The notes: generated from the letters alone by a model not told the origin. Shown: positions 1 to 7,423, numbered from the stretch's first letter. The stretch is 16,821 nucleotides of DNA from ZC4RG42 sp036676355 (GCA_036676355.1 JAKFDA010000058.1:1-16821), one strand, 5' to 3'. Made by a program: numbers and translations.

Positions 1-1245
1 CAGGACATGATCGACGCGGCGAAGCTGCTCGGCGTCGACGTCATGACCGGTCACTGGGAATTCACGCTCGGCGCCGAACGCGTCAAGGAGGTCATCGAAA
101 AGGACTTCGCCGGCAAGGTCGAGTTCGTTGCGCAGAACGTGCGCACGGTCGATTTCGGCGATCCGGTGTTCAAGCCCTATGTCATTCGCGAAATGAACGG
201 TATTCCCGTTGCGGTGATCGGGCAGGCCTTTCCATATACCCCGATTGCGAACCCGCGTTATTTCGTGCCCGACTGGAGTTTCGGCGTGCAGGACGAAATG
301 CTGCAGGAGTTTGTCGATGAAGCGCGCGGCAAGGGCGCGCAAGTCGTGGTGGTGCTCTCGCATAACGGCATGGACGTCGATATTAAGATGGCCGGTCGGG
401 TGCGCGGAGTCGACGCGATTCTGGGCGGCCATACGCATGATGGTGTGCCGGCACCGATCATCGTCAAGAATGCCGGCGGGAAAACGCTCGTCACCAATGC
501 CGGCTCGAACGGCAAGTTTCTCGGCGTGCTCGATTTCGATGTGAAGAACGGGCGCGTTGCCGACTATCGGTATCGGTTGCTGCCGGTGTTTTCCAACCTT
601 CTCGCCCCGGACGTCGCCATGCAGGCGCACATCGATGCGGTCCGCGCGCCGTACAAGGGCAGGCTCGAAGAGGTCATCGCGGTCAGTCAGGATCTGCTTT
701 ATCGCCGCGGGAATTTCAACGGCACCTACGATCAAGTCATTCTCGACGCGCTGATGCAGGTGAAAGATGCCGAGATCGCCTTCTCGCCGGGATTTCGCTG
801 GGGCACCACCATCCTGCCGGGGCAGGCCATCACACGCGAACATCTGATGGATCAGACCGCCATCACCTACCCGTATACGACCGTGACGCAGATGAACGGC
901 GCCATGATCAAGTCGGTGCTGGAAGACGTATGCGACAACCTGTTCAACCCTGATCCGTACTATCAGCAGGGCGGCGACATGGTACGCGTCGGCGGATTGC
1001 AATACACCTGCGACCCGACCGCGGAGATGGGCAAGCGTATCCAGGATATGCGGCTGAACGGCAAGCCGGTCGAAGCCGACAAGAACTACAAGATCGCCGG
1101 CTGGGCGCCCGTGGCCGAAGGCGCGCAAGGCGAGCCGATATGGGACGTCGTCGAGGCGTATCTGAAGGCAAAGAAGACGATTGTTCCGGTGGCGCTCAAT
1201 CTGCCGAAGATTGTCGGCGTCAAAGGAAACCGCGGGCTCGCATGA
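1..1245 (+). CDS. soxB: SoxB thiosulfohydrolase, C-terminal part (5' end outside window)
   Basis: SoxB is the periplasmic dimanganese hydrolase of the Sox pathway; it releases sulfate from the sulfonated cysteine of the SoxYZ carrier. The reading frame is open from base 1, so the gene begins upstream. About 414 residues are present, against roughly 550-570 for the family, so the N-terminal metal ligands and the signal peptide are missing. Counting from the first ATG (position 7), I see DVMTGHWEFT at residues 11-20, the metal motif LSHNGMD at 117-123, GGHTHDGVP at 140-148, TNAGSNGK at 163-170, and RRGNFNGT at 233-240, which starts the C-terminal 5'-nucleotidase-like domain. These are SoxB hallmarks rather than general 5'-nucleotidase motifs. 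The stop codon overlaps the next start in ATGA, so the two genes are probably translationally coupled. The rest of the sox cluster should lie to the left. Confidence 0.95.
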   Translation, partial: QDMIDAAKLLGVDVMTGHWEFTLGAERVKEVIEKDFAGKVEFVAQNVRTVDFGDPVFKPYVIREMNGIPVAVIGQAFPYTPIANPRYFVPDWSFGVQDEMLQEFVDEARGKGAQVVVVLSHNGMDVDIKMAGRVRGVDAILGGHTHDGVPAPIIVKNAGGKTLVTNAGSNGKFLGVLDFDVKNGRVADYRYRLLPVFSNLLAPDVAMQAHIDAVRAPYKGRLEEVIAVSQDLLYRRGNFNGTYDQVILDALMQVKDAEIAFSPGFRWGTTILPGQAITREHLMDQTAITYPYTTVTQMNGAMIKSVLEDVCDNLFNPDPYYQQGGDMVRVGGLQYTCDPTAEMGKRIQDMRLNGKPVEADKNYKIAGWAPVAEGAQGEPIWDVVEAYLKAKKTIVPVALNLPKIVGVKGNRGLA

Positions 1246-2225
1246 TTCGCATCCTGGCTGCAATCGTCAGTCTCATGATCGCTTCGGCTGCGCCGGCCGC
1301 GCAGGACGCAGCGGAGTTTTTTCCGCTCGGTGTTTCCGTCAAGGCGATTCAACTTACCCCGCACGTGTACTACGTGCAGGGCGATAGCGGCGCCGTGTCG
1401 CGCGCAAACGAGGGCTTCAATTCCAACGCCGGCTTTGTCATCACGTCCGAAGGCGTCGTTGTTTTCGATGCATTGGGTTCGCCTTCGCTCGGGCAGGAGT
1501 TGATACGTGTTATTCGGCGCATTACCGATGCGCCGATTCGCAAGGTGGTGATCAGCCACTATCACGCGGATCACATGTATGGCTTGCAAGCCTTCAAAAA
1601 GTTTGGCGTGGAAATCTGGGCGCAGCGGAACACCGTGCCCTATCTCGCTTCGGAGGCGCCCAAAGAACGCCTGGCGGAACGTCGAAACTCACTGGCGCCC
1701 TGGGTCAACGCACGCACGCATGTCGTTGCCCCGGATCGGCTCGTCGATGAGGAAGCCAGTTTCACGCTCGGCGGATTCACCTTTCGGCTCTTTCGTGTCG
1801 GTCCCGCACACACTTCCGAAGACCTCGCCATGCTGGTCGAACAGGAGGGCGTGCTATTCATCGGCGACCTGATTTTTGCCGGACGCATTCCCTTCGTCGG
1901 CGACGCCGACAGCCGCGCGTGGTTGACTGCAATCGAGCGGCTGTCGAAGTTCAATCCGCGCATCATGGTCGGCGGACATGGTCCGCCGTCGCGGCAGGCC
2001 AGCGAGGATCTGGCCCTGACACGCGACTACCTGCTGTATCTACGCAAGGCGATGGGCGATGCAGTGGATGAGGGCACTTTGTTCGAGGAGGCCTATGCGG
2101 CAATGGATTGGAGTCGCTTTGCCTCATTGCCGGCGTTCGAGGCGGCCAACAGGCGCAATGCCTACAACACCTATCTGCTGATGGAACGCGAGGCGCTCGC
2201 CGGAGAGGCCAAACCGCGTCGTTGA
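1242..2225 (+). CDS. Exported metallo-beta-lactamase-fold hydrolase, SoxH-like
   Basis: A 327-residue protein whose ATG overlaps the soxB stop (ATGA); this start is preferred because it gives a signal peptide at once (residues 1-20, ending in an APAA-type cleavage site). The mature part is a metallo-beta-lactamase fold. It has the zinc motif HYHADH (H106, H108, D110, H111), a third ligand in GPAHTSED (H190), the bridging aspartate in FIGDL (D209) and the last histidine in GGHGPP (H246), so both zinc sites look complete. The family includes SoxH and the quinoprotein-associated zinc hydrolases found beside sox or methanol/ethanol oxidation genes. SoxH is not essential for thiosulfate oxidation in Paracoccus and its substrate is unknown. 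Location and coupling to soxB suggest a periplasmic role in sulfur-compound handling; that role is inference. Confidence 0.85.
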   Translation: MIRILAAIVSLMIASAAPAAQDAAEFFPLGVSVKAIQLTPHVYYVQGDSGAVSRANEGFNSNAGFVITSEGVVVFDALGSPSLGQELIRVIRRITDAPIRKVVISHYHADHMYGLQAFKKFGVEIWAQRNTVPYLASEAPKERLAERRNSLAPWVNARTHVVAPDRLVDEEASFTLGGFTFRLFRVGPAHTSEDLAMLVEQEGVLFIGDLIFAGRIPFVGDADSRAWLTAIERLSKFNPRIMVGGHGPPSRQASEDLALTRDYLLYLRKAMGDAVDEGTLFEEAYAAMDWSRFASLPAFEAANRRNAYNTYLLMEREALAGEAKPRR

Positions 2226-2324
2226 ATCGAATCGACGGCGTTTAACGCAGGTCGATCCGCGGCCGGCCCACGCCTCGAAAGCCCGGCTGCGCCGGTTCTC
2301 CCCGCCCGCAAAGCGCGTTGCTGC

Positions 2325-2352
2325 TTGACACCCTGCAATCCGAAAGTAAGAT
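2325..2352 (+). promoter_or_regulatory. Likely sigma-70 promoter of the tetR-efflux operon
   Basis: A consensus -35 box TTGACA (2325-2330) is followed after 16 bases by TAAGAT (2347-2352), which matches four of six -10 positions. The site lies about 30 bases before the GTG start of the TetR gene, so the 5' leader would be short. The -10 box overlaps the left arm of the inverted repeat at 2342-2373, as expected for an autorepressed regulator. Confidence 0.6.
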
Positions 2353-2373
2353 AGTAATAGATTACTTACTTTC
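2342..2373. promoter_or_regulatory. Perfect inverted repeat, likely TetR operator
   Basis: GAAAGTAAG (2342-2350) and CTTACTTTC (2365-2373) are perfect 9-base inverted repeats separated by 14 bases; a second, inner pair GTAAT/ATTAC lies between and against them. The site is AT-rich in a GC-rich neighbourhood, overlaps the predicted -10 box and ends 9 bases before the TetR start codon. Repeats of this type are common operators of TetR dimers. Binding here would block transcription of the regulator and the transporter genes behind it. Confidence 0.7.
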
Positions 2374-2382
2374 AGGATTGTC

Positions 2383-2991
2383 GTGGACCCGCAACGCAAG
2401 CACCTTCCCGCGGACCAGCGCCGCACCGTAACGGTCGAGGCGGTCGTTGAACTGGCCGCCGAACGCAATCCGAGCGAAATCACCACGACCGCGATCGCCG
2501 AGCGGATGAACCTGACTCAGGGCGCGCTGTTTCGCCATTTCCCGAACAAGGAGGCGATCTGGCAGGCGGTGATGGAATGGGTGGCCGAGCGTCTGCTGGC
2601 GCGCGTGGACGCGGCGATGCAGGGCGCCGCCTCGCCCATCGAGGCGCTCGAAGCGGTATTCATGGCCCACGTCGAGTTTGTCGCCCGGCATCCGGGCGTG
2701 CCGCGCATGATCTTCGGCGAATTGCAGCGCGCCGGCGATACACCGGCCAAGCGCATGGTGCGAACGCTGATTGTTCATTATGGCGAGCGCCTGCGCGCGT
2801 TGATCGAGCAGGGCAAGGTGCTGGGCGAATTGACGACGGAACTCGACACCGCCGCTGCGGCCACTTTGTTCATCGGCACGATCCAGGGGCTGGTGATGCA
2901 GTCGCTGCTGGCCGGGGATGTGACGCGGCTTCGTGGCGATGCGCCGGGCGCCTTCGCGATCTTTCGTCGCGGCATTGCGAGCGTGCGATGA
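2383..2991 (+). CDS. TetR/AcrR family transcriptional repressor
   Basis: A 202-residue regulator of typical TetR length. The N-terminal helix-turn-helix lies at about residues 33-52 (ITTTAIAERMNLTQGALFRHF region), with the family's usual aromatic-His-Phe end; the remaining helices form the ligand and dimer domain. The start is GTG, the first in-frame start behind the promoter-operator. It probably represses its own operon through the inverted repeat at 2342-2373. Its stop overlaps the start of the membrane fusion protein (ATGA at 2988-2991), so repressor and exporter are co-expressed. The inducer cannot be read from sequence; it is probably a compound moved by the exporter. Confidence 0.92.
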   Translation: MDPQRKHLPADQRRTVTVEAVVELAAERNPSEITTTAIAERMNLTQGALFRHFPNKEAIWQAVMEWVAERLLARVDAAMQGAASPIEALEAVFMAHVEFVARHPGVPRMIFGELQRAGDTPAKRMVRTLIVHYGERLRALIEQGKVLGELTTELDTAAAATLFIGTIQGLVMQSLLAGDVTRLRGDAPGAFAIFRRGIASVR

Positions 2992-4181
2992 AGCACCCGC
3001 ACATGAGCCGACGCATGCTCGCCCTCATCGGCGTGCTGGTGCCGTTGCTCGCGCTGTTCGTCTATGTAGTGTTGCGCGCCGGCCCGCTGGCGCCGGTGCC
3101 AGTCACGGTCGCCACCGTGGAAGATCGATCCATTGCGCCGGCGCTGTTCGGCATCGGCACGGTCGAGGCGCGCTACAGCTACCGCGTCGGGCCGACGGTG
3201 GCCGGTCGAATCAAATTCGTGCATGTTCATGTCGGCGACATCGTTCGCGCCGGCCAGGTGCTGGGCGAAATGGACCCGGTCGATCTCGAAGAGCGCATCG
3301 ACGCGCAGGGCGCCGCACTCAGACGCGCGGAGGCGAATGTGCTTGCGGCCGAGGCGCAGATACAAGACGCCACGGCACGCACGACGTTCGCCGAAAAACA
3401 GGCAACGCGCTACGAGCAGTTGTTGGAGGTTCGTGCCGTAAGCGCGGAAGCGGCGGAAATGAAACGGCAGGACCGGCGAATCGCGCAGGCCGGCCTGACC
3501 GCTATGCGCGCCAATCTGGACGCCGCGCGACATGAGCTTGCGCGAGCGCGCGCAGATCACGCGGGGCTGATTCAACAGCGCGTGAATCTGCGCCTTACCG
3601 CACCCGCCGACGGACTTGTCACCGCGCGCAACGCCGATCCGGGCACCACGGTGGTTGCCGGTCAGTCGGTGGTCGAAGTGATCGATACGGCGAACATCTG
3701 GATCAACGTCCGCTTCGATCAGTTGCGTGCGCGCGGCCTGCGCGCCGGGTTGCCGGCGCAAATCGTACTGCGCTCGCAAGCGGGACAGGGCAGTGCGGGG
3801 AAAATTCTGCGCGTCGAACCGCTGGCTGACGCGGTCACCGAGGAAACGCTGGCCAAAATCATCTTCGATGATTTGCCGCAGCCGCTTCCGCCGATCGGCG
3901 AACTTGCTGAAGTAACGATTGCACTGCCTGCTTTACCCGCCATTGCGACGATCCCCAACGCAAGCATCCAGCGCGTCGGCGGGCGGCCGGGTGTCTGGGT
4001 GATCGACGATGGTTCGCTTCGCTTCACTCCCGTTAAAATCGGCGCCGCCGATCTGGACGGTCAGGTCCAGATCGCCGCAGGATTGCAGTCCGGTCAGCAT
4101 GTGGTGGTTTACAGCCGGCGCTCGCTCGATCAGCGCAGTCGCATCAAAGTCGTCGATCATCTGCCGGACGTGTCGCCATGA
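2988..4181 (+). CDS. HlyD/RND-type membrane fusion protein (periplasmic adaptor of ABC exporter)
   Basis: A 397-residue adaptor that would link the inner-membrane ABC exporter to the periplasm or to an outer-membrane channel. Residues 9-29 form one membrane anchor. The first half of a biotinyl-lipoyl-like domain is at about 66-98 (VGPTVAGRI, then VHVGDIVRAGQVLG). An Ala/Arg/Glu-rich coiled-coil hairpin follows at about 100-198, and the second lipoyl half with LTAPADGLV at about 200-234. A beta-barrel and membrane-proximal domain complete the protein. The ATG at 2988 overlaps the tetR stop, which decides the start; the frame is open further upstream only as a shadow of tetR. The 3' end overlaps the permease start (ATGA at 4178-4181). 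No outer-membrane TolC gene is in the window. Confidence 0.9.
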   Translation: MKHPHMSRRMLALIGVLVPLLALFVYVVLRAGPLAPVPVTVATVEDRSIAPALFGIGTVEARYSYRVGPTVAGRIKFVHVHVGDIVRAGQVLGEMDPVDLEERIDAQGAALRRAEANVLAAEAQIQDATARTTFAEKQATRYEQLLEVRAVSAEAAEMKRQDRRIAQAGLTAMRANLDAARHELARARADHAGLIQQRVNLRLTAPADGLVTARNADPGTTVVAGQSVVEVIDTANIWINVRFDQLRARGLRAGLPAQIVLRSQAGQGSAGKILRVEPLADAVTEETLAKIIFDDLPQPLPPIGELAEVTIALPALPAIATIPNASIQRVGGRPGVWVIDDGSLRFTPVKIGAADLDGQVQIAAGLQSGQHVVVYSRRSLDQRSRIKVVDHLPDVSP

Positions 4182-5380
4182 TCAGCCTTGCCGGTCGCGA
4201 CATCCTGCACGCATGGGGAAAATTCGTGCTCACCGGCATCGGGCTCGGCCTGCTGATCGGCGTCACGCTGACCATGGCCGGCGTCTATCGCGGGATGATC
4301 GACGATGCGCGCGTGCTGCTCGACAACAGCGGCGCCGATCTGTGGGTCGTGCAACGGGATACGCTCGGCCCTTACGCGGAGTCGTCGAGCATTTACGACG
4401 ATATCTATCGCGGCATTCTCGCCATGCCGGGCGTCGTGCGCGCGGCGAACGTCACCTATCTCACCATGCAGGTGCGACAGGGCGAGCGTGATGTGCGCTC
4501 GATGGTCGTCGGTGTCGTTCCGGGCGATTCCGGCGCACCGGGCCAGCCGGGTTATCTGGTTGCCGGCCGGCACATCACGCGCGGCCATTACGAAGCGGTT
4601 GCCGATGTCGCGACCGCATTTCGTCTCGGCGATCGGATCCGCATCCGGCGTAACGACTACACGGTTGTCGGGTTGACGCGCCGCATGGTGTCGTCCAATG
4701 GCGATCCGATGGTGTTCATTCCGCTCAGGGATGCACAGGAAGCGCAGTTCCTGAAGGACAACGATGCGATCGTGCAGCAGCGCCATCGAACGGAAATGAA
4801 TCCCGCGTTCGACCGGCCCGGCGTGCCGGGACTGCTCGACGCGGTGATCGCGTCGCAAAGCACGAACCCCTATGTCAACGCGGTGCTGGTGCAGATAGCG
4901 ACCGGCATGAGTGCGGAAGAAGTGGCCGAGCCGATCCGGCGCTGGAAACGCCTGCAGGTCTACACGCGCGCGCAGATGGAAGACATTCTTGTCGGCAAGC
5001 TGATCGCAACGTCGGCCCGGCAGATCGGCATGTTTCTGGTCATTCTCGCCATCGTCAGCGCGGCCATCGTCGCGTTCATCATCTACACCCTCACGATGGG
5101 CAAGATTCGCGAAATTGCCGTGCTCAAGCTCATCGGCACGAAGAACCGCACCATTGCCGGGATGATCCTGCAGCAGGCGATCGGCCTGGGCGTGATCGGT
5201 TTCCTGGTCGGCAAAATCTCGGCGACCTTCTGGGGGCCCATTTTTCCCAAGTACGTACTGCTCGAAGCGGGCGACGCCGCGCGCGGATTCGTCGCGGTAA
5301 TGGTGATCTGCGTGCTTGCGAGCGTGTTGGCGATTCGCGCGGCGCTGGCGGTCGACCCGGCGGAGGCGATCGGTGGCTGA
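4178..5380 (+). CDS. ABC transporter permease, FtsX/MacB-DevC type
   Basis: A 400-residue permease with the four-helix layout of the FtsX family: one helix at about residues 18-38, a large periplasmic domain (about 40-280), then three helices at about 283-306, 327-350 and 369-391. The stretch GKIREIAVLKLIGT after helix 2 is the family's coupling region contacting the ATPase, and the C-terminus ends in the usual DPAEAI motif. Unlike MacB, the ATPase is a separate gene, as in DevBCA-type exporters, which also use a HlyD-like adaptor. The start overlaps the adaptor's stop and the 3' end overlaps the ATPase start by 8 bases. It probably works as a mechanotransmitting exporter of a lipid, peptide or toxic small molecule; the substrate is unknown. 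Confidence 0.9.
   Translation: MISLAGRDILHAWGKFVLTGIGLGLLIGVTLTMAGVYRGMIDDARVLLDNSGADLWVVQRDTLGPYAESSSIYDDIYRGILAMPGVVRAANVTYLTMQVRQGERDVRSMVVGVVPGDSGAPGQPGYLVAGRHITRGHYEAVADVATAFRLGDRIRIRRNDYTVVGLTRRMVSSNGDPMVFIPLRDAQEAQFLKDNDAIVQQRHRTEMNPAFDRPGVPGLLDAVIASQSTNPYVNAVLVQIATGMSAEEVAEPIRRWKRLQVYTRAQMEDILVGKLIATSARQIGMFLVILAIVSAAIVAFIIYTLTMGKIREIAVLKLIGTKNRTIAGMILQQAIGLGVIGFLVGKISATFWGPIFPKYVLLEAGDAARGFVAVMVICVLASVLAIRAALAVDPAEAIGG
5362..5366 (+). promoter_or_regulatory. Shine-Dalgarno site that fixes a GTG start
   Basis: GGAGG lies 6 bases before GTG at 5373, inside the last codons of the permease gene. The spacing is ideal and supports this GTG, rather than an upstream in-frame ATG at 5316, as the start of the ABC ATPase. 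Confidence 0.7.
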
Positions 5381-6089
5381 GGGTGTGCGGGGCATCCTCA
5401 TCGAGCATGTGCGCAAGCGTTACGGCGAGGGCGATACTGCCGTGGATGCGCTCAAGGACGTGAATATGCACGTCGCGCCCGGCGAAGTCGTCGGCCTGAT
5501 CGGTCCATCGGGTTCCGGCAAAAGCACGTTGTTGAAATGTCTCGGCGCGGTGATCGAGCCGACCGCCGGGCGCATGACGCTGGGTGAGGATGTGATCTAT
5601 GACGACAGCTGGAAAATCTCCGACCTGCGCGCGCTGCGTCGGGACAAGATCGGCTTCGTTTTCCAGGCACCGTATCTCATTCCCTTTCTCGACGTTACGG
5701 ACAACGTCGCGCTGCTGCTTATGCTGGCAGGTCGATCCAACGGCGACTCGCGTCAACGCGCCGTGCAACTGCTCGAAGCGCTGGATATTGCCCATCGCGC
5801 GCAGGCCATGCCGTCGCAATTATCGGGCGGTGAACAGCAGCGCGTTGCGATCGCGCGCGCGCTGATCAATCAGCCGCCGGTGATTCTCGCCGATGAACCG
5901 ACCGCGCCGCTCGACAGCGAACGCGCGTTGGCGGTGATTCGTATTCTCAACCGGATGGCGCAACAGTTCGACACTGCCATCATCGTCGTCACACACGACG
6001 AAAAAATCATCCCGACTTTCAAGCGCATCTATCATATCCGCGACGGCAGGACGCACGAAGAAGCCGGCGAGGGACGGGGATTTGATTGA
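5373..6089 (+). CDS. ABC transporter ATP-binding protein (LolD/MacB/DevA type)
   Basis: A 238-residue nucleotide-binding subunit that powers the adjacent permease. All motifs are intact: Walker A GPSGSGKST (44-52), Q-loop FVFQ (Q98), signature LSGGEQQR (150-157), Walker B VILADEP (170-176) and H-loop VTHD (H208). A proline replaces the usual small residue in the D-loop region (TAPLDS rather than TAALDS or TGNLDS), a mild oddity. The GTG start at 5373 has a well-placed GGAGG and overlaps the permease end by 8 bases, which implies coupled translation. It is the last clear member of the tetR-adaptor-permease-ATPase operon; the next small gene follows after 43 bases and could be read through. Confidence 0.92.
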   Translation: MAEGVRGILIEHVRKRYGEGDTAVDALKDVNMHVAPGEVVGLIGPSGSGKSTLLKCLGAVIEPTAGRMTLGEDVIYDDSWKISDLRALRRDKIGFVFQAPYLIPFLDVTDNVALLLMLAGRSNGDSRQRAVQLLEALDIAHRAQAMPSQLSGGEQQRVAIARALINQPPVILADEPTAPLDSERALAVIRILNRMAQQFDTAIIVVTHDEKIIPTFKRIYHIRDGRTHEEAGEGRGFD

Positions 6090-6132
6090 AGAGTGGCGCG
6101 GTGCAGCGGTTCATTCACAACGGAGAGCGAAT

Positions 6133-6333
6133 ATGAGCATGAATGTGGGGCAGGCGGATCGACTGATCCGCGTCATCGTGGGGCTTGCAGTTCTGAGTCT
6201 GCTGTTTATTCTCGAAGGCAACGCGCGCTGGTTCGGGCTGATTGGCCTGGTACCGCTGTTGACCGGGCTCGTGGGACGCTGTCCCGCGTATAGTCTGCTC
6301 GGTATCAACAGCTGCCCATTGAAGCGACCATAA
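6133..6333 (+). CDS. DUF2892 (YgaP-like membrane domain) small protein
   Basis: A 66-residue inner-membrane protein. It begins with the family pattern MNVGQADRLIRVIVG and has two hydrophobic segments (about 12-27 and 31-46). It ends with CPAYSLLGINSC, the conserved Cys-containing tail of DUF2892. In YgaP this domain is fused to a rhodanese (sulfurtransferase), and free-standing copies are often found near sulfur or heavy-metal genes. The ATG at 6133 has GGAGAG about 5 bases upstream, so the in-frame GTG or TTG extension upstream is rejected. The molecular function is unknown; the location between an exporter and an ArsR-like regulator fits a sulfur- or stress-related membrane role. Confidence 0.82.
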   Translation: MSMNVGQADRLIRVIVGLAVLSLLFILEGNARWFGLIGLVPLLTGLVGRCPAYSLLGINSCPLKRP

Positions 6334-6340
6334 GAAGCGA

Positions 6341-6371
6341 CGGTCGCGCCGGGCGTGAGTCCGGGCGACCG
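6341..6371 (+). terminator. GC-rich hairpin behind the DUF2892 gene, possible terminator
   Basis: The left arm 6341-6352 (CGGTCGCGCCGG) pairs with the right arm 6361-6371 (CCGGGCGACCG) with one bulged base, around an 8-base loop. It starts 7 bases after the stop codon. No T-run follows, so it is not a classical intrinsic terminator; it may protect the 3' end or aid Rho-dependent termination. Confidence 0.4.
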
Positions 6372-6500
6372 TGACGCATGACGTGAATTGTCTGCATGCC
6401 CTCGGATAGTGTTGCTCGCCCGGGTTCGATGAGATCACGGTAATCCATCTGAGGATGCCCGGCGCTATGATCGGGTGGATTCATCTCCGTTGAAATCCGC

Positions 6501-7208
6501 ATGTCATTCCCGCCGAGCCTTTCCACCACCGCTCTTCCGGTCACAGATACGGCTTGCATGGCGATGTTGATGGCGCTGTCGGATGGGCGGGCCTTGCCGC
6601 CGGGAGAATTGGCCTATGCGTCAGGCCTCAGTGCGCAGGCGGCACGTTCCCGCCTCGCCCAACTCGTTGTCGACGGCCTGGTTTCGGTCGAGACGGCGGG
6701 GCGGCATCGCTATTACCGCCTCGTCGATTCCCGCGTCGCCCATGCGCTCGAACATCTAGCCGCTATTCGCTCCGAAACGCCGATTAAAAAGAAGGCGCTC
6801 AGTCCGCAGGCCCGACAGCTCAGCTTTTGTCGATGCTGCTACGAGCACCTCGCCGGCCAGGTTGGCGTCGCCGTCGCTCAGGCTTTACAAGCACGGCGCT
6901 ATATTTGCCCTGCGGCCGGCGGACAGTTCGAAGTGACTGCGGCCGGCACCGAATGGTTCCGCGGCATCGGACTTCCTATTCGGGCGATCGAGCGAACCCG
7001 GCGTGGGCTTGCGCGGCAATGCCTCGACTGGACCGAGCGGCAGCATCACCTTGCGGGTCCACTCGGGGTGCAATTCATGAGTGTGCTCTGTTCGAAGGAT
7101 TGGCTGCGTCGCTCGAAGTCATCCCGCGTCGTGATTGTCACGACAAAGGGTTGGGCGGGGCTGAAAGAGCAACTCGGCGTCGATGAAAAACGCTTAAAGA
7201 AGCTCTGA
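6501..7208 (+). CDS. ArsR/SmtB-like winged-helix regulator with C-terminal domain
   Basis: A 235-residue protein, about twice the length of a minimal ArsR protein. The N-terminal winged helix spans about residues 17-78: a recognition region around GLSAQAARSRLAQLVVDGLV and a wing at AGRHRYYRL. The C-terminal part (about 105-235) starts with a region resembling the CYDHLAG segment of long ArsR-like proteins. Here it reads FCRCCYEHLAG, giving a cluster C110, C112, C113 with another cysteine at C136. Such cysteines could bind a metal(loid) or sense thiols, but no ligand can be assigned. No strong ribosome site precedes the ATG at 6501, and later in-frame ATGs (6558 onward) would cut into the first helix. 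Its target may be its own promoter or the flanking inverted repeats. Confidence 0.8.
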   Translation: MSFPPSLSTTALPVTDTACMAMLMALSDGRALPPGELAYASGLSAQAARSRLAQLVVDGLVSVETAGRHRYYRLVDSRVAHALEHLAAIRSETPIKKKALSPQARQLSFCRCCYEHLAGQVGVAVAQALQARRYICPAAGGQFEVTAAGTEWFRGIGLPIRAIERTRRGLARQCLDWTERQHHLAGPLGVQFMSVLCSKDWLRRSKSSRVVIVTTKGWAGLKEQLGVDEKRLKKL

Positions 7209-7218
7209 TTAAGGTTTG

Positions 7219-7269
7219 TTTGATCAAAGCAATCACCAGTTCGTTTCGCATAAGCGATTGATTGCTTTG
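7219..7269. repeat. Perfect 11-base inverted repeat with nested palindrome after the ArsR-like gene
   Basis: CAAAGCAATCA (7225-7235) and TGATTGCTTTG (7259-7269) are perfect inverted repeats around a 23-base spacer. A 10-base palindrome TTTGATCAAA (7219-7228) overlaps the left arm. The stretch is AT-rich compared with its surroundings. It could be a protein-binding site or a stem-loop at the end of the ArsR-like transcript; no T-run follows. Confidence 0.6.
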
Positions 7270-7284
7270 TCCTCGCTCGTACAG

Positions 7285-7423
7285 CCATGTGCCGGCGCGT
7301 GGAGCAGGGGCCCCTCCAGAGGATGCCACCGCAAAGGCACATGGAGGAACGCGAACGAACCGGCACATTCACAGCCCGCTACGGGGTCGCATCCATCGAT
7401 GAAGCCGATGGAACCTGCTCCAC
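7285..7423 (+). other. Candidate structured RNA (multi-branched fold), family not recognised
   Basis: GTGGAGCAGG (7299-7308) pairs perfectly with CCTGCTCCAC (7414-7423) as a closing stem. Inside lie three hairpins. The first is CCTCCA/TGGAGG (7313-7318 with 7342-7347), extended by TGCC/GGCA (7324-7327 with 7336-7339). The second is CCCG/CGGG (7375-7378 with 7382-7385). The third is CCATCG/CGATGG (7393-7398 with 7406-7411). An alternative perfect pairing, CCATGTGCC (7285-7293) with GGCACATGG (7336-7344), would compete with the first hairpin. The strand is drawn as plus by analogy with the flanking genes; the pairings are symmetric. I do not recognise a known riboswitch or ncRNA family. No clear promoter or terminator flanks it. 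Confidence 0.35.

Noticed and set aside
1140..1241. Longer N-terminus for the SoxH-like hydrolase
   Set aside because: It would overlap soxB by about 100 bases and bury the signal peptide; the ATG at 1242 gives a clean export signal.
4157..5416. A 419-residue minus-strand open frame across the permease gene
   Set aside because: Composition is His/Arg/Asp-rich with no hydrophobic or catalytic pattern; the plus-strand permease fits its family end to end.
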